Below, piece by piece: positions 53,608 to 61,548 of a stretch of DNA of 64,000 bases. The notes under the pieces are model-generated. The model had not been told where the DNA came from. It did not search any database and saw only the letters and a list, made by a program, of their open reading frames with translations. Each line of letters opens with the position of its first letter. Position 1 is the stretch's first letter. This DNA is from CAYMAI01 sp964388445. Lineage in GTDB: Bacteria > 4484-113 > JAGGVC01. The stretch covers positions 294,186 through 358,185 of the forward strand of contig CAYMAI010000002.1 of assembly GCA_964388445.1 (NCBI GenBank). The letters run 5' to 3'. Both the position numbers and the translations under genes were made by a program.

Positions 53608-54506
53608 TGGACGTTTTCGCCGACTCGCGGGAGCTTACCGCCTATATATGGCGCATCAAGCGGAACTTCAGCGTAAAGCTGTGGGAAGATTCGCGCGCGA
53701 AGCCGCCGTTTATGGAAATCGTCGGCTTCGTCCCGACGATGGGCGCGCTTCACGAAGGACACATTTCGCTCGTGCGCGAAAGCGTCAAGCGGCATCATTT
53801 CACCGCGGCGAGTATTTTCGTGAACCCGCTTCAGTTCGGACCGGGCGAAGATTTCGAAAAATATCCGCGTACGCTCGATACCGACCTCGAAATGCTCAAA
53901 GAAGCCGGCGCGGACGTTGTGTTTCATCCCGACGCTTCCGATTTCTATCCCGGCGGTTTCGCGACGAAAATTCACGTGGACGGCGTAACAGAGGATTTCG
54001 AAGGCAAGTCGCGCCCCGGCCATTTCGACGGCGTGACCACCGCCGTCGCCAAGCTTTTCGGCGTCGTCTGCCCGGACGTCGCCTATTTCGGCGAAAAAGA
54101 CTATCAACAACTCGTCGCGATAATACGAATGGCATCCGACCTCGACATGCCCGTGCGCGTGGAGGGATTGCCCACCGTTCGCGAATCCGACGGGCTTGCG
54201 ATGTCCAGCCGCAACCGGATGCTTTCGCCGGAGCAGCGCGCTGCAGCGCCGGGTCTTTTCGCCGGGCTTATGCGGATGAAAAACGAATTCGAAGGCGGCA
54301 TTGACGATTCCCACCGGCTCGTGCAAATGGGTATGGCGACTATGATGGAAAATATGGGGCTGATCGCGGGCTTCAAAATCGATTACGTCGAAATCGTATC
54401 GCCGGATACGCTCGAAAAGCGCGATATGACCGCGGCGAAGGGCGACCGCATTCTCGCCGCCGTAAAGCTCGGCCGGATTAGGCTGATCGACAATCTGGAG
54501 ATTTGA
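53607..54506 (+). CDS. panC: Pantothenate synthetase
   Basis: A 299-residue ligase that joins pantoate and beta-alanine with ATP. The nucleotide signature is VPTMGALHEGHISLVRES; FVNPLQFGPGEDFEKYPRT binds pantoate; FGEKDYQQL and SSRNRMLS (KMSKS-like) complete the site. A longer N-terminus than usual (about 20 residues before the strand) is visible. The start is fixed by the TGATG overlap with panB. Confidence 0.97.
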   Translation: MDVFADSRELTAYIWRIKRNFSVKLWEDSRAKPPFMEIVGFVPTMGALHEGHISLVRESVKRHHFTAASIFVNPLQFGPGEDFEKYPRTLDTDLEMLKEAGADVVFHPDASDFYPGGFATKIHVDGVTEDFEGKSRPGHFDGVTTAVAKLFGVVCPDVAYFGEKDYQQLVAIIRMASDLDMPVRVEGLPTVRESDGLAMSSRNRMLSPEQRAAAPGLFAGLMRMKNEFEGGIDDSHRLVQMGMATMMENMGLIAGFKIDYVEIVSPDTLEKRDMTAAKGDRILAAVKLGRIRLIDNLEI

Positions 54507-54530
54507 CGGAACTTTGGAGAGTGACCTGAA

Positions 54531-54875
54531 TTGCTTTTAACAGTGCTTAAATCGAAAATACACAACGGCGTCCTCACCGGCGCCGACGTGAACTATGAAG
54601 GCTCGATAGGAATCAGCCGCGAACTGCTCGATGCCAGCGGCATACTTCCATACGAGCAGGTGCTCGTCGCGAACGTGGAAAACGGCGGCCGCGTCGTAAC
54701 CTATGCGATACTTCTCGAAGAACCCGGCCGGATAGTCCTTAACGGCGCCGCCGCGCATTACGGCAAAAAAGGCGACCGCGTAATCATCATGTCGTTCGCG
54801 CAAATGACCCCCGAAGAATTCGCGGAGTTTAAACCTACGGTGATTAAACCGGGGCCGGAAAACGCGATTGTTTAA
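54531..54875 (+). CDS. panD: Aspartate 1-decarboxylase
   Basis: A 114-residue proenzyme that makes beta-alanine, completing the panBCD set. The self-cleavage site Gly-Ser is in NYEGSIGIS (Ser becomes the pyruvoyl group). Further signatures are KIHNGVLTGADV and LNGAAAHYGKKGD. Start is TTG at 54531 with GGAG upstream. Confidence 0.96.
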   Translation: MLLTVLKSKIHNGVLTGADVNYEGSIGISRELLDASGILPYEQVLVANVENGGRVVTYAILLEEPGRIVLNGAAAHYGKKGDRVIIMSFAQMTPEEFAEFKPTVIKPGPENAIV

Positions 54876-54923
54876 CTATTTTCCATTCCGCAACCGCATT
54901 TACTTTATTGAAGAACGCCACGC

Positions 54924-55308
54924 TTGGGAGCAAGCCACGCTTGGGAGCAAGCGCTCTTGGGAGTAAGCCACGGAAGTGGCTTCTTCATCCTGCGGCACGG
55001 AAGTGCCGAAAATAGAACAATACCGCTAACCTTGGGAGTAAGCCACGGAAGTGGCTTCTTTTTCAATCGGCACGGAAGTGCCGAAAATAGAACAATACCG
55101 CTAACCTTGGGAGTAAGCCACGGAAGTGGCTTCTTTTTCAATCGGCACGGAAGTGCCGAAAATAGAACAATACCGCTAACCTTGGGAGTAAGCCACGGAA
55201 GTGGCTTCTTTTTCAATGGGCACGGAAGTGCCGAAAATAGAACAATACCGCAAACCTTGGGAGTAAGCCGCGGAAGTGGCTTCTTTTTCAATCGGCACGG
55301 AAGTGCCG
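54924..55308 (+). repeat. Tandem array of two-hairpin REP-like units, 75-base period
   Basis: Five near-identical units start at 54955, 55031, 55106, 55181 and 55256, after a degenerate CTTGGGAGCAAG-containing lead-in. Each unit is CTTGGGAGTAAGCCAC-GGAA-GTGGC, a T-rich linker, CGGCAC-GGAA-GTGCCG, then AAAATAGAACAATACCGCTAAC. The 55256 unit has AAGCCGC in place of AAGCCAC, and the 55181 unit has GGGCAC. The period is divisible by three, so a 25-residue repeat is read in one frame straight into the transposase gene. This array occupies the 497-base gap between panD and RAYT-1. Confidence 0.88.
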
Positions 55309-55373
55309 AAAACATTTTCATTCAAACTCCCCCTATTGCCATTTTCCCTTCAACAGACTACAATTCAAGCTCT

Positions 55374-55919
55374 ATGAGCGAATCTCGCTATACAAGCAAT
55401 TTCCCGCATAGTCCGCCGCATTGGCTCGAAAAAAGCGGCACTTACATCGTAACCGCGGGAACATTCAAAAAACAGCATATCTTTCGCGACGCAGAGCGCC
55501 TATCTGAGTTGACGAACATGCTTCTAAATAAAGCAGCTCACTTCAATTGGAACTTGCAGGCTTGGGCGGTATTTTCGAATCACTATCATATAATTGCAGA
55601 AAGCGATGTTCCCGATACTCTTCCAGAGTTTATGCGGCTATTGCATTCTGCCGCCGCGACAAAGGCGAACAAAATGGATAACACTCCGGGAAGAAAAGTT
55701 TGGCAGCAATATTGGGAAACCCGCATCTCGTATTATAGAAGCTGGCTCGCGCGCCTTAACTATGTTAATCAGAATCCGGTCAAGCACGGAATCGTACAGC
55801 ATGCTACCTCTTATCCTTATTGTTCCGCCGGCTGGTTCGAGGCAAAGGCGAACGCCGAACTAAGTAAAACGGTTGCGCGCTTCGATTATCGCCGCGTTTA
55901 TGTAATAGACGACTTTTGA
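55374..55919 (+). CDS. REP-associated tyrosine transposase (RAYT-1)
   Basis: A 181-residue Y1 HUH transposase. HUH-type metal site HYH (70-72, in FSNHYHIIAES) and catalytic tyrosine Y130 in LNYVNQNPVKHG. It shares the TPGRKVWQQYWETRISYYRS block with RAYT-2. The ATG at 55374 is preferred; the open frame extending back through the repeat array is not a real N-terminus. Palindromes on both sides (array in sense, 55921-55968 in antisense) bracket the gene. It is intact, so activity on its flanking palindromes is plausible. Confidence 0.92.
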   Translation: MSESRYTSNFPHSPPHWLEKSGTYIVTAGTFKKQHIFRDAERLSELTNMLLNKAAHFNWNLQAWAVFSNHYHIIAESDVPDTLPEFMRLLHSAAATKANKMDNTPGRKVWQQYWETRISYYRSWLARLNYVNQNPVKHGIVQHATSYPYCSAGWFEAKANAELSKTVARFDYRRVYVIDDF

Positions 55920-55920
55920 A

Positions 55921-55968
55921 GGCACTGTCGTGCCTTTAATAAAGAAGCCACTTCCGTGGCTTACTCCC
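55921..55968 (-). repeat. REP-like two-hairpin element 3' of RAYT-1
   Basis: Minus strand: GGGAGTAAGCCAC-GGAA-GTGGCTTCTTT then GGCAC-GACA-GTGCC (55934-55921), inverted relative to the array. The second hairpin begins two bases after the RAYT-1 stop codon. Confidence 0.8.
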
Positions 55969-56010
55969 ATGAATTGTTTAGTCTAGTCTACCAAAAGTGT
56001 ACGCACACAG

Positions 56011-56442
56011 TTACTTTCTCTTAAATGCATAATAGTAAGCCAGTATTCCGGTAACAATATTCGCTAAAGTGCCTATGAATGTACTTAGAAACATATGAAT
56101 ACGATACAGACTATATTCCCATCCATAATTATGACCAAACGCTCTTGGCAGATATTCCAATTCGTTTCTGAACAAGTGGTTGTTCGGCAAAAACATAATA
56201 ATCATGAATACCAAGATACTGACATGAGCTGCCTTGCTCATCCAAGGATAGTCTGGATGCCATACGGCGATTACAAATGCTATTATGGGAATAGTTGTCG
56301 AGATAAAGCTAAGCCATATCGCCATTACTGCGATTAAAGAAGATTCGTTTATCACATACAGCGACGGAATGAGTCCCAATATCAAATTGATTACGTATAA
56401 CCACACAAGTAATTTTCCGAATAAGTTGAGCTTCTTTATCAT
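56011..56442 (-). CDS. Four-helix membrane protein
   Basis: About 143 residues, nearly all hydrophobic: four predicted transmembrane segments (for example LIAVMAIWLSFISTTIPIIA and FVIAVWHPDYPWM-type loops) and a short basic tail (AFKRK). No family recognised. It starts five bases after the upstream zinc-ribbon gene, so the two are probably co-transcribed. Base composition is AT-richer than neighbouring genes. The ATG at 56442 is preferred over 56484 because GGGGAG precedes it and it does not overlap the partner gene. Confidence 0.65.
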   Translation of the reverse strand: MIKKLNLFGKLLVWLYVINLILGLIPSLYVINESSLIAVMAIWLSFISTTIPIIAFVIAVWHPDYPWMSKAAHVSILVFMIIMFLPNNHLFRNELEYLPRAFGHNYGWEYSLYRIHMFLSTFIGTLANIVTGILAYYYAFKRK

Positions 56443-56446
56443 TAGG

Positions 56447-56890
56447 TTATACGTCTCCCCACTCGTTGAAATCCTTTTTGACATTGTTCTTGTGCGCCAT
56501 TCGCTTGCGGTCTAGTGCTTCGTCCTGCGAATTGTCGAATACTGCCTTGATATGCGCGTATATTACAGCGTTAATTGCGGCGAACAAGGCAAATAACGAA
56601 ATCAAACCCGCTAAAATGCAATAGATGTTGAGGCCGAAGGCGATTACAATTTCCTTTGGATTGCTTTTTTCCGTAATACAGCAATAATACGAATACCCAG
56701 CAAGCAATGCAAAATAGCCTGGTATCAAATATAATTGCCTAAAGCCAGGGAAAATGTAGTTATTTAAAACAGGAATTCTCATCCGGTATCCGCAATGCGG
56801 GCAAAACTGCGTAAAATACGCGGTGCTAAGCTTCCTGATTCTGCAGGAGAATTCCTCAAGACATCTCGGACAAATAACCCCGTCAATCAT
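56447..56890 (-). CDS. Zinc-ribbon two-helix membrane protein
   Basis: About 147 residues. The N-terminus has paired cysteines CPRCLEEFSC and CPHCGYRMRI, the pattern of a zinc ribbon. Two transmembrane segments follow (about 50-70, LYLIPGYFALLAGYSYYCC; about 85-110), then a charged tail. AT-rich like its downstream neighbour. No family recognised; a membrane-bound regulatory or chaperone-like role is only conjecture. The TTG at 56902 is an alternative start. Confidence 0.6.
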   Translation of the reverse strand: MIDGVICPRCLEEFSCRIRKLSTAYFTQFCPHCGYRMRIPVLNNYIFPGFRQLYLIPGYFALLAGYSYYCCITEKSNPKEIVIAFGLNIYCILAGLISLFALFAAINAVIYAHIKAVFDNSQDEALDRKRMAHKNNVKKDFNEWGDV

Positions 56891-57087
56891 GCTTTCCTGC
56901 AAATTCCATTTTTTCTAATTGCAAACTCTCGGCTGAACTGCCCAAAACAAAGGCTTTTGGAGACGACTGAAATTATAAGCGTGAGTAGCGGCAATGTCAA
57001 GGACGGCCAAAGTGCCGAACCGCCCCTGCGCTATAATCCTGCGGCTTTGGCTCGCCGAAGCCGTGGAATCGTCCTTATGGAGGCATC

Positions 57088-58647
57088 ATGAAACTCGTTG
57101 TCAAGTCTGAAACCGCCGCGCTCCCGGCGTGCGGCATCGTTTTCGCGCTCTCTTCCGATTTCGGTGCGCCGCTTTTAGGCGCGACTACTGCGGGCCGCGC
57201 AAAGTCTGCTACTAAAAAATCTGGCGCGTCAAAATCCGCGCCGCCCGCGAATAAGCCCTCGGCGCCTTTCGACGTTCTCCCATCGGCGGACGCTGCCGGC
57301 GCGCCGCTGATGCTTTTGATCAACCCCGGCTATTACAAGGATTACCCGCCCAAAATGCGGTTCGGCGCGGCTATCGGCGAGGCCGTAAAATTCGCGAAAG
57401 CTCGCGGCGTATCGAAAATCCTGTTTCAAATCGGCGCGCCTTCCGATTCCGCCGGCAGCCCGGCGAAGTCCGCGAAAAACGCCGCCGGTTCATCTGCGGC
57501 CGAATTCGAAAAAACCGTCGGCTTCGCCGCCGACGCGCTCTTCACCGCCGCTTATCCGTTCCAGCGATTCCGCAAAGAGCCGTCCGATTATTTCGACAAG
57601 CTCGAAGTTATTTTCGCCGTCCCCGATTCTTTTTTCAAAACGGCAAAGTCAATCGTGAATAAAGTAAAAGCGATACAAGACGGAATATACCTCGCCCGCG
57701 ACCTCGGCAACCTCCCCGGCAACGTCGTGAACCCCGCGTTTCTGGCGGGCAAGCTGAAAGAAGTTGCGGCCGCGGCTGGCGTAAAAGTAACCGTGCTCGA
57801 CGAAAAAGCGCTGGCGAAAAACAAATTCGCCGGCCATCTCGCGGTCGGCGGCGGCAGCGCGTCTCCGCCCCGCATGGCGGTTGCGCATTACACACCGAAA
57901 TCGCCGCGCAAAAACGCGCCGCACCTTGCGCTCGTCGGCAAGGGCATAACTTTCGACACGGGCGGCATCAGCCTCAAGCCGTGGGAAGGTATGTGGGTTA
58001 TGAAGGACGATATGGCCGGCGCGGCGGCGGTAATCGGCGCGTTCATGACGATTTGCCGGCTCAAACCCGACATCGAAGTCACCGCAATCGTCTGCTGCGC
58101 CGAAAACATGCCGGACGGCGCGGCTTACCGGCCCGGCGACATCGTCACGTATAAAAATGGGAAGTCCGTTGAGATAATGTCCACCGACGCGGAAGGCCGG
58201 CTCGTTCTCGCGGACGGCCTCATTCACGCCTGCGAACTGGGAGCGACGCACGTCGCAGACATGGCGACGCTCACCGGCGCGGCCGTCGTCGCGCTCGGAC
58301 ACGACTTCACCGGGCTTTTCGCGAACGACCCGGATTTTTGCGAATCGGTCAAATCGGCGTCCGCGGCAACTGGCGACTTGTGCTGGGAAATGCCGCTTCC
58401 CGCTTGGTATCGCGAATACCTCAAAAGCGACTTTTGCGACATGAAAAACGGCGGCGGCAGGTGGGGCGGCGCGATTACCGCGGCGGTGTTCCTTTCCGAA
58501 TTCGTCGAAGACGGAACGAAGTGGTGTCACCTCGACATCGCGCCGACGTTTTACAACGAATCCGCAAAGCGCGAATATCTTCAGGCGGGCGCGACGGGCG
58601 CGGGCGTCCGGCTGCTTGTCGAGCTTGCGGAAAGTATGGCGAAATAG
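57088..58647 (+). CDS. pepA: Leucyl aminopeptidase (M17)
   Basis: A 519-residue cytosolic metallo-aminopeptidase that removes N-terminal residues. Di-zinc ligands are visible: KGITFDTGG, KDDMAGAAAV, STDAEGRLVLAD (usually NTDAEGRL, so Asn is Ser here) and the loop MATLTGAAVVALG. The N-terminal domain (about 1-170) contains an alanine/serine-rich insert (about 36-60) that is absent from typical members. Length is at the upper end for the family. Its RBS region is GGAGG (57079). Confidence 0.93.
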   Translation: MKLVVKSETAALPACGIVFALSSDFGAPLLGATTAGRAKSATKKSGASKSAPPANKPSAPFDVLPSADAAGAPLMLLINPGYYKDYPPKMRFGAAIGEAVKFAKARGVSKILFQIGAPSDSAGSPAKSAKNAAGSSAAEFEKTVGFAADALFTAAYPFQRFRKEPSDYFDKLEVIFAVPDSFFKTAKSIVNKVKAIQDGIYLARDLGNLPGNVVNPAFLAGKLKEVAAAAGVKVTVLDEKALAKNKFAGHLAVGGGSASPPRMAVAHYTPKSPRKNAPHLALVGKGITFDTGGISLKPWEGMWVMKDDMAGAAAVIGAFMTICRLKPDIEVTAIVCCAENMPDGAAYRPGDIVTYKNGKSVEIMSTDAEGRLVLADGLIHACELGATHVADMATLTGAAVVALGHDFTGLFANDPDFCESVKSASAATGDLCWEMPLPAWYREYLKSDFCDMKNGGGRWGGAITAAVFLSEFVEDGTKWCHLDIAPTFYNESAKREYLQAGATGAGVRLLVELAESMAK

Positions 58648-58661
58648 TGTAAGTCAACCGG

Positions 58662-59018
58662 ATGTGCGCGATGTACCTATTGCTAATCATATTGCACAGC
58701 GAAGACGAATGGGAACGGGTGGCGGAAATTTGCATCCGCCGCTCGAATGCCCGCGTAATGGCGTTCGAAGGCAGCGGCGTGGGGCGCACGACGGCGAAAA
58801 AACTTTTCAGCCAGCCTAGTTTTTCGCCGGAAATCTGGAAACACCTCGAAACGAAGCGCCAATGGGCGGTAACCGGATTCGCGGTTATGCCGAGCCTCGC
58901 CGCCGTGCGCGAAGCGATCGCCGAAATCGAATCGGTAACCGGCGGGCTAACCAAGCCGGGCACGGGCATCGTCGCGGCGATTCCGCTTTCTCGGTTTTTG
59001 CCGAGCGCGAGCGTTTGA
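58662..59018 (+). CDS. Small protein with PII-like character
   Basis: A 118-residue protein with a beta-alpha-beta pattern (MYLLLIILHSEDEWERVAEI, ARVMAFEGSGVGRT, then WAVTGFAVMPSLAAVREAIAEIE). This order of strands and helices and the start-to-strand spacing resemble PII-like nucleotide sensors, but no T-loop motif is recognisable, so the family link is tentative. It lies 14 bases after pepA. An alternative ATG is at 58671. Confidence 0.5.
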   Translation: MCAMYLLLIILHSEDEWERVAEICIRRSNARVMAFEGSGVGRTTAKKLFSQPSFSPEIWKHLETKRQWAVTGFAVMPSLAAVREAIAEIESVTGGLTKPGTGIVAAIPLSRFLPSASV

Positions 59019-59067
59019 ACGATTATCCGATGCGCTCGCCGGTTGGTATAATGCCGGTTCGGTAAAC

Positions 59068-59853
59068 ATGCCTCGCATAAATACATTCGAACCGGCGGCA
59101 ATCGCCAGGGAACTGGCAGAGAATTCTTCGCGCACGAAACTTCCGGCATTCGAAGGATTCTTCGATTTCGCCTCTCAAAAAGAAGCCGCGTCCTCGCTAT
59201 CGAAATTTCCGGTTTATTTCGAGCTATACGGCGGCTATCCATATGCGGAAAGAAAGCTCATCGGCGTTCACTCCGAAATGCCGCCGCACGGCGCACATCC
59301 GGATGTCATTGCGAAAAACGGCACGCTTTCGCCTGGCTTTGATTTTCCCGTTTCGGCCATCGAAGTGCGCGGCGTTACAAGCGACAGGCGCATCACACCG
59401 AAGCAGGTTCGCTTGACCCTCTCGCAACTGGGCTTGCCCGAGAGAGCGCTCGGAGACGTTATCGCCATCGAAGGCCGCTCGGTCGTTTTCGCGCTCGCAA
59501 TATTCGCGGACGAAATAAAATCCGGGTTGTCCGTAATCGGCGGCGCGCCGGCCGTCGCGAAAGTTTCAGCGGCAACCGGCTTTGCAAACTACGAGCCGCC
59601 GGAGGAGAATGCGGTCATCGCAAGCGGCCGGCTTGACGCCGCGCTAAGCGGCATTTTCCGGATTAGCAGGGAAGATTCCAGCCAAGCGGTGAAAAACGGG
59701 ATGGCGCTCGTGAATTACGAAACAGCCGCAAAACCGTCATTCGAGGTAAGGCCGGGCGATTTCGTTTCGCTAGAAACCCGCGGACGCGCCCGCATAATTT
59801 CCGCGGAAAAAACCGCAAAGGACCGGCTTAGGGTAGTATTTACTCGCTATTAG
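59068..59853 (+). CDS. YlmH-like S4-domain RNA-binding protein
   Basis: A 261-residue protein that fits YlmH (cell-division-operon S4 protein). YFELYGGYPYAERKLIGVHS and the middle segment (VRLTLSQLGLPERALGDVI) resemble the family core. The C-terminal ~70 residues (about 190-260, SGRLDAALSGIFRISREDSS, VNYETAAKPSFEVRPGDFVS) form the S4 RNA-binding fold ending RGRARI. YlmH acts on ribosomes in some Firmicutes. It has no division genes beside it here. A TATAAT sits 16 bases upstream of the ATG. Confidence 0.8.
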   Translation: MPRINTFEPAAIARELAENSSRTKLPAFEGFFDFASQKEAASSLSKFPVYFELYGGYPYAERKLIGVHSEMPPHGAHPDVIAKNGTLSPGFDFPVSAIEVRGVTSDRRITPKQVRLTLSQLGLPERALGDVIAIEGRSVVFALAIFADEIKSGLSVIGGAPAVAKVSAATGFANYEPPEENAVIASGRLDAALSGIFRISREDSSQAVKNGMALVNYETAAKPSFEVRPGDFVSLETRGRARIISAEKTAKDRLRVVFTRY

Positions 59854-59892
59854 CGCGTGCCTTGGATTTGCCGCGCAAAAATCGGAGCGAAA

Positions 59893-61521
59893 ATGTCGAA
59901 AGCAATCGAAGAAGAAAAACCCGGCGGGGCGATACCCGAGCGGAAAAATCAGGTCTGGCGCACGATTTGGGCCATCGTTTTCGTCGTGCTGTCGGTGGAG
60001 GCGATTTTAATCGCCGCGCTGATTAACTCACGGCGCGAAGTAGTGGTGACAAGACCGATTATCAGCGTCGCGGGCGGCGCGGGAAAATCCGTCGAACATA
60101 CTGAAGCTGTTAAATATCTCGACGCCTCTTGGTCGTTTCAAGATATCACCCTTAGGTTTTACACCGGCGGAAACGTTGCGCTCAACCCGAACGCGTTTCT
60201 CGAAGCGCTCCGCAGCGATTACGAGTTCGTCGCCAAATTCGCAGGGCTAAAAGACGTTTCCCTTCCCGCAGAAATCTACTTTTTCGGCAGCGAACTGGAC
60301 GAAGTGCTTGCCGCAACCGGCCTTGAAAACGGCTGGATAGAAAACGAGCGGCTGTTTATACCGGCCGAAAGGTCGGCGGCAAAACCGCTGCTCGAATACG
60401 TATGCGCCAAATCCGGCGAGCAGCCCGACCCGGCCATTCTCGCCGCGTTTGCCCCGTTTTTGGGCGAGTTCTTGGATTTTTACAACGACCACCCTTACGA
60501 AACCGCATTCGGCCGCAAATATTCGAAGTGGCAACGCGACACCCAGCTTGCCCTTCCCCTCGCCCAAGTGCTTCTCGACGACGAGCGGCTCGGTCCGGAC
60601 TTCGTCTCTTTGCCTTCGCGACCGGCGGCGATTCTCGATTCCCAATCGCCCGCCGCCGATGTGCTGAGGAGAGGATTCTTCCGGTTCCTTTTGTCGAAAA
60701 ACGGCTGGGAAGGATTCGCCAGGCTCGCTTTGTCCGGCAAATCCGGAGCGGAAGCGTACGAAGACGCGTTCGGCGAGCCTCTTCCCGATTTACTGAAAAA
60801 ATATCAGGAATCTCTGGATTTGATGGCGAAAGACCCGTTTACGACGACGCTCGCCAAACTGAACGCGCTGGATTTGGGGCTGTTCAAATACACGCCCGCG
60901 GCGCAGGTAATCGCGGATTCCGAATGGACGCTTAAAGAAGAATCGAAGAAATTCAGGCTGCCCCCCAGAGACCTTGCCGAAAGACAGTCTGCTCTCGGCA
61001 AACTCGTATTGCGCAAATTTTCCGCCGCGCTCGACCCCGGCGCGCCGGATGCAAAACGCTATTTAACCGATGCTCAAGGCATACTTCTATCTCCGAAATC
61101 GATAACCGACGAGTTGGCCGACGTCGAGCATAAATGGCTGCTCGGCATTGCGTATGAAAAATCCGGAGATTACGAAACAGCGGACAGGTTTTTCTCCGCG
61201 GGACTTTCCTCGAAAGACACGCGCCCCGATTTGCTCGGCGAATACGCCAAAATCCTCGTCGAGCGCAGAAATTTCCAGCACGCGGCAGACGTCCTCGGCG
61301 AATATCTAGTTCGCAATCCCGCAAACGCGCAGGCGCTATACCTGCGTATGAGCACGCTAAACCGAATCGGAAACGGCAGCGCGGCCGCGGCTCTTGCGGA
61401 AAAACTCCTCGCGCACCCGGCGGTTAAAATCGGAATGCACGACGATTGGGCGGCGGTGGCAAACTATATCCAGCAAACCGCCGCAACCGCTCCGCCGGCG
61501 AAAACCGATACCGGCGGTTAG
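59893..61521 (+). CDS. Membrane-anchored TPR protein
   Basis: A 542-residue protein. A short cytoplasmic N-terminus and one transmembrane helix (about 24-47) put the rest outside the cytoplasm. Residues about 70-320 look like a catalytic or binding domain with the pattern LRFYTGGNVALNPNAFLEAL and AEIYFFGSELDEVLA, reminiscent of peptidase-MA-like domains, but no HExxH zinc motif is found. Residues about 370-530 contain TPR-like helices (YAKILVERRNFQHAADVLGE). ATG at 59893 follows GGAGCGA. Function unknown; it directly follows the YlmH-like gene. Confidence 0.6.
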   Translation: MSKAIEEEKPGGAIPERKNQVWRTIWAIVFVVLSVEAILIAALINSRREVVVTRPIISVAGGAGKSVEHTEAVKYLDASWSFQDITLRFYTGGNVALNPNAFLEALRSDYEFVAKFAGLKDVSLPAEIYFFGSELDEVLAATGLENGWIENERLFIPAERSAAKPLLEYVCAKSGEQPDPAILAAFAPFLGEFLDFYNDHPYETAFGRKYSKWQRDTQLALPLAQVLLDDERLGPDFVSLPSRPAAILDSQSPAADVLRRGFFRFLLSKNGWEGFARLALSGKSGAEAYEDAFGEPLPDLLKKYQESLDLMAKDPFTTTLAKLNALDLGLFKYTPAAQVIADSEWTLKEESKKFRLPPRDLAERQSALGKLVLRKFSAALDPGAPDAKRYLTDAQGILLSPKSITDELADVEHKWLLGIAYEKSGDYETADRFFSAGLSSKDTRPDLLGEYAKILVERRNFQHAADVLGEYLVRNPANAQALYLRMSTLNRIGNGSAAAALAEKLLAHPAVKIGMHDDWAAVANYIQQTAATAPPAKTDTGG

Positions 61522-61548
61522 AGTGATGCTATTTCATTGTGCGGCGGC

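Noticed and set aside
54955..55308. CRISPR array
   Set aside because: Units repeat every 75 bases with nearly identical sequence throughout and no variable spacers. No cas genes are nearby.
54924..55919. 331-residue open frame fusing the repeat array with RAYT-1
   Set aside because: The first 150 codons are pure palindrome repeats with a 75-base period. The transposase has its own ATG and its homology begins there.
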